Source: Streptomyces sp. RPT161
GTDB lineage: Bacteria > Actinomycetota > Actinomycetes > Streptomycetales > Streptomycetaceae
Length of the DNA stretch: 64,000 nt
NCBI RefSeq assembly: GCF_027533845.1
Contig: NZ_JAPZVN010000001.1
Coordinates: 434,001-498,000, forward strand
Direction: 5' to 3'
Every line of letters starts with the position of its first letter. The first letter of the stretch is position 1. A program made the position numbers and the translations under genes. The notes below the pieces were generated by a model. The model saw only the letters and a program-made list of their open reading frames with translations, searched no databases and was not told the DNA's origin. Below are positions 45,452-54,073 of the stretch, one piece after another.

Positions 45452-47395
45452 ATGACGCAAGTCGAGCGGCACACCTATGACGTGGTGGTGGTCGGCGCGG
45501 GCGGAGCGGGGCTACGGGCCGCCATCGAGGCCCGGGAACAGGGCCTGCGCACCGCAGTGGTCTGCAAGTCCCTGTTCGGCAAGGCGCACACGGTGATGGC
45601 CGAGGGCGGAATCGCCGCCAGCATGGGGAACGCCAATCCGCGTGACAACTGGCAGGTGCACTTCCGGGACACCATGCGGGGCGGGAAGTTCCTCAACAAC
45701 TGGCGGATGGCCGAGCTGCACGCCAAGGAAGCCCCGGACCGGGTGTGGGAGTTGGAGACCTGGGGTGCGCTGTTCGACCGCACGAAGGACGGCCGGATCT
45801 CCCAGCGCAATTTCGGCGGTCACGAGTATCCCCGGCTGGCGCACGTCGGCGACCGCACCGGTCTGGAACTCATCCGCACCCTCCAGCAGAAGATCGTCTC
45901 CCTCCAGCAGGAGGACCACAAGCGGTGCGGTGACTACGAGGACCGGCTGCGCGTCTTCCAGGAATGCACCGTCACCCGAGTGCTGAAGGACGGTGAGCGG
46001 GTTTCCGGGGTGTTCGGCTACGTAAGGGAGTCCGGGCGCTTCTTCGTCATCGAGGCGCCCGCCGTCGTACTGGCCACCGGTGGCATCGGCAAGTCCTTCA
46101 AGGTGACCTCCAATTCCTGGGAGTACACCGGGGACGGGCACGCGCTGGCGCTGCTGGCCGGGGCACCGCTGATCAACATGGAATTCGTGCAGTTCCATCC
46201 GACCGGAATGGTCTGGCCGCCGTCCGTGAAGGGAATCCTGGTCACCGAGTCGGTGCGCGGTGACGGCGGGGTACTGCGCAACAGCGACGGCAAGCGCTTC
46301 ATGTTCGACTACGTTCCGGACGTCTTCAAGGAGAAGTACGCGCAGAGCGAGGAGGAGGCGGACGGCTGGTACACCGATCCGGACAACCACCGCCGCCCAC
46401 CGGAACTGCTGCCCCGCGACGAGGTGGCCCGGGCCATCAACTCCGAGGTGAAGGCGGGGCGTTGCACTCCGCACGGTGGGGTGTTCCTGGACGTGTCGAC
46501 CCGGCTGCCCGCCGAGGAGATCAGACGGCGGCTGCCGTCCATGCACCACCAGTTCAAGGAACTGGCGGATGTCGACATCACCGCCGAGCCCATGGAGGTC
46601 GGGCCGACCTGCCACTACGTGATGGGCGGGGTCGAGGTCGACCCGGACAGCGCGGCCGCGACCGGGGTTCCCGGGCTGTTCGCGGCGGGCGAGGTGGCCG
46701 GCGGAATGCACGGCTCCAACCGGCTGGGTGGCAACTCCCTGTCCGACCTGCTGGTGTTCGGCCGCCGGGCCGGGCTGCACGCCGCCGAGTACGCCGCCGG
46801 TTTGGACACCGACGGCCGCCCCCGGGTCTCCGCCGAGCAGGTGGACGCCGCGGCAGCCGAGGCACTGCGCCCGTTCAGCGTCGAGGGCGACGAGCCGGAG
46901 GCGGCCGGGGGCCCTGCGGAGAACCCGTACGCGCTGCACCAGGAGTTGCAGCAGACCATGAACGACCTGGTCGGCATCATCCGGCGGGCCCCTGAGATGA
47001 CCGAGGCGCTGCGCCGCCTCGCCGGCCTGCGGCAGCGCTCCCGGCGGGCCGGGGTCGAGGGGCACCGCCAGTTCAACCCGGGCTGGCACCTGGCGATCGA
47101 CCTGCGCAACATGCTGCTGGTGAGCGAGTGCGTGGCGCGCGCCGCGCTGGAGCGCACCGAAAGCCGCGGCGGCCACACCCGCGACGACTACCCGGAAATG
47201 GACCGCCGTTGGCGGAAGACCAATCTGGTCTGCGAACTCGCCGACCGCGACGGCGAACTGGCGGCGGTCGATCCCGCCGACGGCCAGATCAGGCTGACCC
47301 GGCGGGAGACGCCGCCGATCCGCGGCGATCTGCTCGGCCTTTTCGAAAAGGACGAGTTGCTCAAGTACCTCACGGACGAGGAGCTCGACACATGA
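45452..47395 (+). CDS. sdhA: Succinate dehydrogenase / fumarate reductase flavoprotein subunit
   Basis: 647 residues. FAD-binding VVVVGAGGAGLRAAIEA, the covalent-FAD His H46 in GKAHTVMAEGGIAA, active-site region FVQFHPTGMV, TCHYVMGGVEV, and the C-terminal HGSNRLGGNSLSDLLVFGR. It oxidises succinate to fumarate at the inner membrane face. ATG 45440 opens the frame four codons earlier but sits one base after GAAAGGG, so ATG 45452 (TQVERHTYDVVVVG) is preferred. The TGA overlaps the sdhB start (ATGA). Confidence 0.93.
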   Translation: MTQVERHTYDVVVVGAGGAGLRAAIEAREQGLRTAVVCKSLFGKAHTVMAEGGIAASMGNANPRDNWQVHFRDTMRGGKFLNNWRMAELHAKEAPDRVWELETWGALFDRTKDGRISQRNFGGHEYPRLAHVGDRTGLELIRTLQQKIVSLQQEDHKRCGDYEDRLRVFQECTVTRVLKDGERVSGVFGYVRESGRFFVIEAPAVVLATGGIGKSFKVTSNSWEYTGDGHALALLAGAPLINMEFVQFHPTGMVWPPSVKGILVTESVRGDGGVLRNSDGKRFMFDYVPDVFKEKYAQSEEEADGWYTDPDNHRRPPELLPRDEVARAINSEVKAGRCTPHGGVFLDVSTRLPAEEIRRRLPSMHHQFKELADVDITAEPMEVGPTCHYVMGGVEVDPDSAAATGVPGLFAAGEVAGGMHGSNRLGGNSLSDLLVFGRRAGLHAAEYAAGLDTDGRPRVSAEQVDAAAAEALRPFSVEGDEPEAAGGPAENPYALHQELQQTMNDLVGIIRRAPEMTEALRRLAGLRQRSRRAGVEGHRQFNPGWHLAIDLRNMLLVSECVARAALERTESRGGHTRDDYPEMDRRWRKTNLVCELADRDGELAAVDPADGQIRLTRRETPPIRGDLLGLFEKDELLKYLTDEELDT

Positions 47396-48186
47396 GCGCA
47401 GCGCCTGGCCCGAAGGCCAACGGTTCCGTGTACACCGGTCGTTTCCGGGTGTGGCGCGGCGACGCGGACGGCGGCGAGTTGCGGGACTTCGACGTCGAGG
47501 TGCACGAGGGCGAGGTCGTCCTCGACATCATCCACCGGTTGCAGGCCACCCAGGCCAACGACCTCGCGGTGCGCTGGAACTGCAAGGCGGGCAAGTGCGG
47601 TTCGTGCAGCGCGGAGATCAACGGCCAGCCGCGGCTGATGTGCATGACGCGGATGTCGGTGTTCGCGCCGGACGAGACGGTGACCGTGACGCCGATGCGG
47701 ACCTTTCCGGTGGTGCGCGACCTGGTGACCGATGTGTCGTTCAACTACACCAAGGCCAGGGAGGTTCCGTCGTTCGTCCCGCCGCCCGGACTGGGCCCCG
47801 GTGAATACCGGATGCAGCAGGAGGACGTGGGGCGTTCGCAGGAATTCCGCAAGTGCATCGAATGCTTCCTGTGCCAGAACACCTGCCATGTGGTGCGGGA
47901 CCACGAGGAGAACAAGAAGGCGTTCGCCGGGCCGCGTTTCCTGATGCGGATCGCCGAACTGGACATGCATCCGCTGGACTCGGCCGACCAGTCGGGCCTG
48001 GACCGCAAGTCCGCCGCGCAGGAGGAACACGGGCTCGGTTACTGCAACATCACCAAGTGCTGTACCGAAGTGTGCCCGGAGAACATCAGGATCACCGACA
48101 ACGCGCTGATTCCGCTCAAGGAACGGGCAGTGGATCGTAAATACGATCCACTGGTCTGGTTGGGGAACAGGATTCGTCGGCGCTGA
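47392..48186 (+). CDS. sdhB: Succinate dehydrogenase iron-sulfur subunit
   Basis: 264 residues. The 2Fe-2S site is CKAGKCGSCSAEINGQPRLMC, the second cluster region CIECFLCQNTCHVVRDH, the third CNITKCCTEVCPENIRI. It passes electrons from SdhA FAD to the membrane anchor. The start ATG 47392 overlaps the sdhA stop. The last coding bases contain a striking 12-bp inverted repeat (48128-48153). A longer open frame upstream lies within sdhA and is discarded. Confidence 0.93.
   Translation: MSAAPGPKANGSVYTGRFRVWRGDADGGELRDFDVEVHEGEVVLDIIHRLQATQANDLAVRWNCKAGKCGSCSAEINGQPRLMCMTRMSVFAPDETVTVTPMRTFPVVRDLVTDVSFNYTKAREVPSFVPPPGLGPGEYRMQQEDVGRSQEFRKCIECFLCQNTCHVVRDHEENKKAFAGPRFLMRIAELDMHPLDSADQSGLDRKSAAQEEHGLGYCNITKCCTEVCPENIRITDNALIPLKERAVDRKYDPLVWLGNRIRRR
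48128..48153. repeat. 12-bp perfect inverted repeat within the sdhB 3' end
   Basis: CAGTGGATCGTA (48128-48139), AA, TACGATCCACTG (48142-48153). It lies 33 bases before the stop codon. Arms this long with a 2-base centre are unlikely by chance in a window of this size. Confidence 0.75.
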
Positions 48187-48270
48187 GACGGGGTTCCAAG
48201 GTGCGGGCCGTGGGCCGTGTTGTGCCCATCCGTTTCCGCCGTGCGGAGCGGCTGCCCACAACACGACCGA

Positions 48271-50484
48271 TCAGTACACGCTGAGCAGCGCCGACGCCAG
48301 GTCCGGTCCCCTCGTCTCCCCGTCGGGCAGCCCGAGTTCGAACCACACGGTCTTGCCGCGCGGCGTCCTACGGCTGCCCCAGCTCTCGCTGAGCATGCTG
48401 ACGAGTTGCAGCCCGCGACCGCCCTCGTCGGTGTCCCGGGCCCGCCGCCGCCTGGGCTGGACGAGGCCGGAGTCCCAGACCTCGCACACCAGCGTCCGGT
48501 CCAGCAGCAGCCGAAGCCGTATGTCCCCCCTGCCGTGCCGCAGCGCGTTGGTGACCAGCTCACTGACCAGCAGTTCGGTGGTGTCGACCAGTTCGCCCAG
48601 GCCCCAGGCCTCCAGCCGCCCCCGGGCCAGCTCCCGGGCCTGGGCCACCGACTGGCCCTTCGGCGGCAGCGTCCAGTCGCCGACCGCGTCGTCCGGCAGG
48701 CCCTGCACCCTGGCCATCAGCAGCGCCACGTCGTCCTCGCCGTGGTGGGTGTCCAGGCTGGTCAGTACGTGGTCGCAGGCGTCCTCCAGCGGCAGCGCGG
48801 CGGTGCTCAGGGCGCGCCGGAAGGCCTCCAGGCCCTCGTCCAGGGCGTGGTGGCGGGACTCCACCAGCCCGTCGGTGTAGAGGGCGAGGAGCGCGCCGTC
48901 GGGGAGTTCGATGTCCACCTCCTCGAACGGCTCGCCGCCGACGCCCAGCGGCATGCCGGGCGGCACGTCGAGCATCAGCGCCGGATCACCTGGCTGCACG
49001 ATGACCGGCGGCAGATGGCCGGCGTTGGCGATGGTGCAGCGCCGGGTGACCGCGTCGTACACCGCGTAGACGCAGGTCGCCAGGTACACCTCGGCCAGGT
49101 CCTCGGTGTCGCGGTCCTTGGCGCGTCGGCTGCGGCCACCGCTGGGGTCGGACAGACCGCGGGCGATCTCGTCCAACTGGGTCAGCACCTCGGCCGGTTC
49201 GAGGTCGAGCAGCGCCAGGGTGCGTACCGCGGTGCGCAGTTCGCCCATGGCGACGGCGGCCCGAAGTCCGCGGCCCATCACGTCGCCGACCACCAACGCG
49301 GTGCGGTGGCCGGGCAGTTCTATGACGTCGAACCAGTCGCCGCCGACCTCCGCGGCGGCGTTGCCCGGCAGATAGCGGCAGGCGATGTCGAGTCCGGCGG
49401 CCTCCGGATTGCCCGGTGGCAGCAGGCTGCGCTGGAGCAGCAGCGCCCGTTCGTGCTCGCGCCGGTACAGCCGTGCGTTGTCGATGCACACGGCGGCCCG
49501 GGCGACGAGTTCCCCGGCCAGCGCGCGGTCGCGTTCGCCGAACGGTTCGCTGCCCTTGGCGCGGGAGAAGTGCACCAGGCCGAGCACGGTGTCCCGGGCG
49601 ACCATCGGCACCACCAGGGTGGACTGGACGACGGCCGGCAACTCGCCCCGCTCCAGGTCGGGTTCGGTCGGCTCGTCGGCCATGGAGCCGCCGCCGCTGA
49701 CGCCGACGACCTGGATCTGCGCGGTGCGCAGCGCCTTCGCCGCGGGCGAGGTGAACGGATAGCGGTGCACCGCGCCCACGCTCACCGAGCCGTCCTCGAC
49801 GCCCAGTGAGTCGGGGCCGCCGGAGACCGCGCTGGCGCCCGCGACCCTGCGCACGTCCGCGCTGCCGTCGGAGCTGCCGACCGGGTCCTCGTCGCCGGTC
49901 AGCAGCACCTGGTAGAGGTCGACGGCGGCCAGGTCGCAGAAGTGCGGTACGGCGACGTCCAGCAGCTGCCGGGCGGTGGTCTCCAGGTCGAGGGAGTTGC
50001 CGATGCGGGTGCCCGCCTCGTTGAGCAGGGCCAGGTCGCGCCGGGTGTGCGCCGCCTCCCGTTCGGCGCGCTGACGGATCGTCACATCCGTTGCCACGCC
50101 CGCCACTCCGGACGGACGGCCGTGCGGGTCCGTGAGCCGGTACAGGGAGATCGCCCAGCGGCGGCGGCCGGGAGAACCGGGGCTGGTGCCGACGACCTGC
50201 ATGTCGACCACCGGTTCGCCGCAGTCCAGCACCTGGCGCAGCGCCGCGGTGAGCCGGTCGGCCTCGACCCGGGGCAGGAAGTCGTGCGGGGTGCGGCCCG
50301 GGTAGTCCCCCGCGGGCTTGCCGTAGACGTGTGCGAAGCGCTCGTTGACGCGGATCAGTCTGAGGTCGGTGTCGGCGAGGAAAAGCCCCATCGGAGATTG
50401 GCCGAAAATCGCCTCGAACGCGGCCAGGGAGGCGTCCCGCTCCCGGTCGCCCTCAAGGCCCCGGGGACTTGGCAGTTCAGCCAT
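48271..50484 (-). CDS. PAS-GAF-SpoIIE phosphatase with C-terminal anti-sigma-like ATPase domain
   Basis: 737 residues. PAS domain at ~25-140 (AIFGQSPMGLFLADTDLRLI), GAF at ~175-345, PP2C/SpoIIE phosphatase at ~370-590 (CRYLPGNAAAEVGGDWFDVI, VVGDVMGRGLRAAVAMGELR, IANAGHLPPVI, LALYTDGLVE), then a HATPase_c domain of the SpoIIAB/RsbW type (TTELLVSELVTNALRHG, DEGGRGLQLVSMLS). Such proteins dephosphorylate anti-anti-sigma factors and may also phosphorylate them. A charged insertion (SDPSGGRSRRAKDRDTEDLA) interrupts the phosphatase domain and is absent from its neighbour. No membrane segment is present. Confidence 0.9.
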   Translation of the reverse strand: MAELPSPRGLEGDRERDASLAAFEAIFGQSPMGLFLADTDLRLIRVNERFAHVYGKPAGDYPGRTPHDFLPRVEADRLTAALRQVLDCGEPVVDMQVVGTSPGSPGRRRWAISLYRLTDPHGRPSGVAGVATDVTIRQRAEREAAHTRRDLALLNEAGTRIGNSLDLETTARQLLDVAVPHFCDLAAVDLYQVLLTGDEDPVGSSDGSADVRRVAGASAVSGGPDSLGVEDGSVSVGAVHRYPFTSPAAKALRTAQIQVVGVSGGGSMADEPTEPDLERGELPAVVQSTLVVPMVARDTVLGLVHFSRAKGSEPFGERDRALAGELVARAAVCIDNARLYRREHERALLLQRSLLPPGNPEAAGLDIACRYLPGNAAAEVGGDWFDVIELPGHRTALVVGDVMGRGLRAAVAMGELRTAVRTLALLDLEPAEVLTQLDEIARGLSDPSGGRSRRAKDRDTEDLAEVYLATCVYAVYDAVTRRCTIANAGHLPPVIVQPGDPALMLDVPPGMPLGVGGEPFEEVDIELPDGALLALYTDGLVESRHHALDEGLEAFRRALSTAALPLEDACDHVLTSLDTHHGEDDVALLMARVQGLPDDAVGDWTLPPKGQSVAQARELARGRLEAWGLGELVDTTELLVSELVTNALRHGRGDIRLRLLLDRTLVCEVWDSGLVQPRRRRARDTDEGGRGLQLVSMLSESWGSRRTPRGKTVWFELGLPDGETRGPDLASALLSVY

Positions 50485-50605
50485 GGTCGGCCCCCGAGGG
50501 GTGGTGGCCTTCTCCGTGCGAAGCGGCGGAGCAGGATCCGCCGGAACGTATGCAGCGCAAGACCCCTCCAGTTATTCAGTACTCCCGGACCGGCCGCTGC
50601 CCAGT

Positions 50606-50642
50606 CTTCAGGGTATTGGGCACCCCTGAAGTATTGAGCACC
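50606..50642. repeat. Inverted and direct repeats between the two phosphatase genes
   Basis: CTTCAGGG (50606-50613) and CCCTGAAG (50624-50631) form a perfect inverted repeat with a 10-base spacer. Overlapping it, TATTGGGCACC (50614-50624) recurs as TATTGAGCACC (50632-50642) with one change, 18 bases apart. It lies about 120-160 bases upstream of the 48271-50484 gene and may be a regulator site. Confidence 0.5.
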
Positions 50643-50712
50643 GGCGGCACCGGACACACGGTCTTGTCGATCACAGCATCATTTCGGCTTCAACGAGGCA
50701 ACTTCACCGAGG

Positions 50713-53262
50713 TCAGCTACCCGGCAACGCCAGTTCGAACCACACCGTCTTGCCCAGCGGCCCCTGCCGGGTACCCCATCGCCGGGATGCCCGGGCGACG
50801 AGTTGGAGTCCGCGGCCGCCCTCGTCCTCGTGGTCGGCGGTACGGGCGCGCGGCGGATCGGGCAGCGGGTCGGAGACCTCGACCAGCAGCGAGGGTCCGC
50901 GGACCATGCGGACGCCGATGGGTCCGTGCGCGTACCGCAGGGAGTTGGTGACCAGTTCACTGACCAGAAGTACGGTCACGTCGGTCAGCGCGTTCAAACC
51001 CCATACGGCCAGCGTCTCTCGGACATGCGTGCGCGCCTGCCGTACCGCGCTGGGTTCGGCGGGGAAGGCCCAGGACGCCGCGCTGCCCTCCGGGAGACCG
51101 CCGAGCCGGGCCATCAGCACGGCCACGTCGTCCGGTTCGAGCTCCCCGACCAGGTTGGTGACCATGTCGTCGCACGCGTCCTCCAAGGACCGGTGCGGGC
51201 GGCCGAGTACCGCCCTGAGCCGGTCGATGCCATGGCCGATGTCCTCGCCGCGCCGCTCGATCAGACCGTCGGTGTAGAGCACCAGCACCGAGCCGTCCGG
51301 CACCCGCAGTTCGGTGGTCTCGAACTCCGCTTCGCCGACGCCGATCGGGGTGCCGGTGGGCATGTCGAGGCGGTGCACGCCTTCGGCTCCGCGCTCGCCG
51401 GGGTCGATCAACAGGGGTGGCAGATGGCCCGCCTTGGCGATGGAGCAGATCCGGGTCGACGGGTCGTAGACGGCGTAGACGCAGGTGGCCATCATCGGTT
51501 CGTCGGGGAACTGCGCGAAGTCGTCGGACAGGTCGTTGATCCGGCGCAGCAGTTCGTCGGGGGTCATGTCGAGCGCGGCGAGGGTGCGCATGGCGGTGCG
51601 CAGCCGTCCCATGGTGGCGGCGGCCTGGAGCCCGTGCCCCATCGCGTCGCCGACCACGAAGGCGACCCGGCCGCCCGCCAGCGGCACCACGTCGAACCAG
51701 TCGCCGCCCGCCTCCGCGCCGGTGCTGCCGGGCACGTAGCGGTAGGCGACCTCGACGCCCGGCAGTTCGGGCACGTGCTGCGGCAGCAGGCTGCGTTGCA
51801 GCATCAGGGCGCCCTCCCGTTCCCGCGCGTACAGCCGGGCGTTGTCGAGGGCGGCGCCCGCGCGGTCGGCGAGTTCGGTGGCGAGCGCCAGGTCGTCGGG
51901 GTCGAACGACTCGCGCTGCACGGAGCGTCCGATGACCAGCAGGCCGAGCACGATTCCGCGGGCCCGCAGCGGGACGACGAGCATCGAGCCGACGCCCAGT
52001 TCCAGGGCGGCCTTTATGCGCGGGTCGAGGCCGTACGCGCTGTCCGTGGCGGCGTGCAGGTCCGCGCTGGTCTCGGCGTACCAGGCGGGGCCGCCGGCCA
52101 GCACCTCGGTGAGCGGTGAGCCCTCGGGGAAGCTGAGGCTGGCCCCGGCGCGCAGCTGGGCGGCGACCGCCTCGGTCCCGGGCCCCGTGGTGACCCCGGC
52201 CAGCACGAGCGGGGTGTGCGCGGGGTGCGGGCGGCGCGGCAGGTCGGCGCCCCGGGGGACGTCGCGGACCAGCAGCACCCCGGCGTAGTCGGCGAACTCC
52301 GGTACCAGGATGTCGGGCAGCAGCCGGGCGATGCGGTCCACGTCGAGCAGGTCGGACAGGACCCCGCCCACGTCGTTGAGGAGGGTGAGCCGGGCGCGGG
52401 CCCGCTCGGCCTTGGCGACCGCGATGTGGCGTTCGGTGACGTCCATGACGATGCAGGAGATGCCCAGCACCCGCCCGGCCCGGTCCACGATCCTGGAGTA
52501 CGAGGCGGAGCGCAGGCCCTCGCCGCCCGGTCCCTTGTTCAGCAGGTCGACCACTGTGCGCCCGGTGGCCAGCACCTCGCGCTGGACCAGGGTGAGGTTG
52601 TGGCCGGTCCTGCCGGGCAGGATCTCGTCGACGGTGCGGCCTATGTGGTCGTCCGGGGGGCGGCCGTTCATCCGGGCCAGGGCCTGGTTGACGCGGACGA
52701 AGCGCAGATCGGTGTCGAAGATCGCGATGCCGAGCGCGGAGGTGTCGAACACCGCGTCGACAATGGCCAGATCGTGCTCCAGGCCGCGCAGCAGCTGGGT
52801 CTCGGCGAGCGAGACCAGGATGTACGGCTTGCCGTCCCCGTCCACCAGCAGCGAGGCCCGCACCTCGGCCTGCACGGTGTGGCCGTCGCGGTGCCGTAGC
52901 GGCAGCACCCCGCCCCAGCGTCCGGCGCGCAGCAGCTCGGCCAGCACCTGCTCCGCGGGGCCGGGGCTGGGCACCCGGCCGAGGCGCTCGGCGCGGACGG
53001 CGTGCGCCGTGGACCAGTCGCTGATGATGTGGTCGATCCGGCGGCCGACGATGTGCTCGCCGGCCCAGCCCAGCAGTTCCTCGGCCAGCGGGGACCACAG
53101 CACCACCCGGCCCCGGGTGTCCAGCATGATGACGCCGACCCGCAGGGTGTCCAGCAGCCCACCGGAGTCGGCTGGTTGGGTGGCGGCCGGTTGCAGGCCG
53201 CGCGTCCGGTGGCGGTCGGCCGCGTTGTGTGGCGGATTGTGCGCGGCGGATGGGGTGCTCAT
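50713..53262 (-). CDS. PAS-PAS-GAF-SpoIIE phosphatase with C-terminal anti-sigma-like ATPase domain
   Basis: 849 residues, paralogue of the downstream gene but with two PAS domains (LLDTLRVGVIMLDTRGRVVL and AVFDTSALGIAIFDTDLRFV), a GAF domain (~285-450), a SpoIIE phosphatase (YRYVPGSTGAEAGGDWFDVV, VVGDAMGHGLQAAATMGRLR, IAKAGHLPPLLID, VLYTDGLIERR) and a C-terminal HATPase (TVLLVSELVTNSLRYAHG, DEGGRGLQLVARASRRWG). ATG 53262 has GGGAGG eight bases upstream. It is expected to control a partner-switching sigma cascade in response to small ligands or redox; the partner is not encoded nearby. Confidence 0.9.
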   Translation of the reverse strand: MSTPSAAHNPPHNAADRHRTRGLQPAATQPADSGGLLDTLRVGVIMLDTRGRVVLWSPLAEELLGWAGEHIVGRRIDHIISDWSTAHAVRAERLGRVPSPGPAEQVLAELLRAGRWGGVLPLRHRDGHTVQAEVRASLLVDGDGKPYILVSLAETQLLRGLEHDLAIVDAVFDTSALGIAIFDTDLRFVRVNQALARMNGRPPDDHIGRTVDEILPGRTGHNLTLVQREVLATGRTVVDLLNKGPGGEGLRSASYSRIVDRAGRVLGISCIVMDVTERHIAVAKAERARARLTLLNDVGGVLSDLLDVDRIARLLPDILVPEFADYAGVLLVRDVPRGADLPRRPHPAHTPLVLAGVTTGPGTEAVAAQLRAGASLSFPEGSPLTEVLAGGPAWYAETSADLHAATDSAYGLDPRIKAALELGVGSMLVVPLRARGIVLGLLVIGRSVQRESFDPDDLALATELADRAGAALDNARLYAREREGALMLQRSLLPQHVPELPGVEVAYRYVPGSTGAEAGGDWFDVVPLAGGRVAFVVGDAMGHGLQAAATMGRLRTAMRTLAALDMTPDELLRRINDLSDDFAQFPDEPMMATCVYAVYDPSTRICSIAKAGHLPPLLIDPGERGAEGVHRLDMPTGTPIGVGEAEFETTELRVPDGSVLVLYTDGLIERRGEDIGHGIDRLRAVLGRPHRSLEDACDDMVTNLVGELEPDDVAVLMARLGGLPEGSAASWAFPAEPSAVRQARTHVRETLAVWGLNALTDVTVLLVSELVTNSLRYAHGPIGVRMVRGPSLLVEVSDPLPDPPRARTADHEDEGGRGLQLVARASRRWGTRQGPLGKTVWFELALPGS

Positions 53263-53449
53263 CCGGCACACCTCCCGCCAGTTCGGACATAGTGCCTAAA
53301 CCCCCCGTACCCCATGATCAATGGAGTACACGGCGACCGGCCCGGCGCGTTACTCCGTTCAGTCCGGCGGAGTCCTCGAACGGGTCCGGCGCGCCCGCTT
53401 CCCGCCCGCCTCGAGCGGGGTGCCGCGCGCCGCCCTGTCCGCACCTCGC

Positions 53450-53860
53450 TCACCGGCCCCCGGAGAGCCTGCGGGCCGCCTCGGCGACCGCCGGGCGGTC
53501 CTGGTCCAGCCAGTCGACGCCGGCCACCTCTGCGGGCGCCAGCCAGCGCAGGGCGTCGTGGTCCTCCAGGGGACGCGGCGGCGCGGAGCCCTCGGCCAGC
53601 CGGGCGGTCCACACCCGCAGCACCAGATCGGCCCGCAACGGCCACTCGCCGGGGATCCGCTCCAGCGGCTCCGCCTCGACCCCCAGTTCCTCGCGCAGCT
53701 CGCGCACCAGGGCCTGCTCGGCCGTCTCGCCCGGCTCCACCTTGCCGCCGGGCAGCTCCCAGCGCCCGGCCAGCTCCGGCGGGGCGCTGCGCCGAGCGGC
53801 CAGCAACCGGCCCTGGTGCAGCAGCGCCGCGCCCACCACCACACGCACCGAAACGCTCAT
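53450..53860 (-). CDS. Nudix hydrolase, MutT/8-oxo-dGTP diphosphatase-like
   Basis: 136 residues. A canonical Nudix box begins at GKVEPGETAEQALVRELREE with the LGV ending (G-x5-E-x7-REL-x-EE-x-G). The short length and RWELPGGKVEPGE fit MutT proteins that sanitise oxidised dNTPs, but other nucleotide substrates are possible. ATG 53860 (SVSVRVVVGAALLH) is chosen over an ATG three codons upstream because it begins the first Nudix strand. Confidence 0.88.
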   Translation of the reverse strand: MSVSVRVVVGAALLHQGRLLAARRSAPPELAGRWELPGGKVEPGETAEQALVRELREELGVEAEPLERIPGEWPLRADLVLRVWTARLAEGSAPPRPLEDHDALRWLAPAEVAGVDWLDQDRPAVAEAARRLSGGR

Positions 53861-53902
53861 GCGCGGCACTCTACGGCGCCGCGCAGGGCGTCCCGTCAGC
53901 GG

Positions 53903-54073
53903 CTAGGAGGCCTGGGGCTGGTCGATCTTCTCGATGAGGTAGCGCCGTCCCAGCCCGCGTGCCTCGAAGTGTCCCGCGACCGTCTCGGCCTCCTCGCGGG
54001 TCTCACAACTGGCGACGCGGTAGCGGTTGCCGTTGTCGTCCTGGCGTATGACGGCCCACAGCAGCTCGCCCAT
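53903..54073 (-). CDS. Small SPOR-like protein (56 residues)
   Basis: Reading GELLWAVIRQDDNGNRYRVA, then ETREEAETVAGHFEARGLGR and YLIEKIDQ, this short protein matches the pattern of small stand-alone SPOR-like proteins common in Streptomyces: a beta strand, a helix with TREEAE, and a final strand. The ATG shares one base with the stop of the upstream isomerase gene (TGATG), so translation is coupled. Function is unknown; binding to denuded glycan is the property of full SPOR domains, and it is uncertain whether this short cytoplasmic form retains it. Confidence 0.7.
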   Translation of the reverse strand: MGELLWAVIRQDDNGNRYRVASCETREEAETVAGHFEARGLGRRYLIEKIDQPQAS

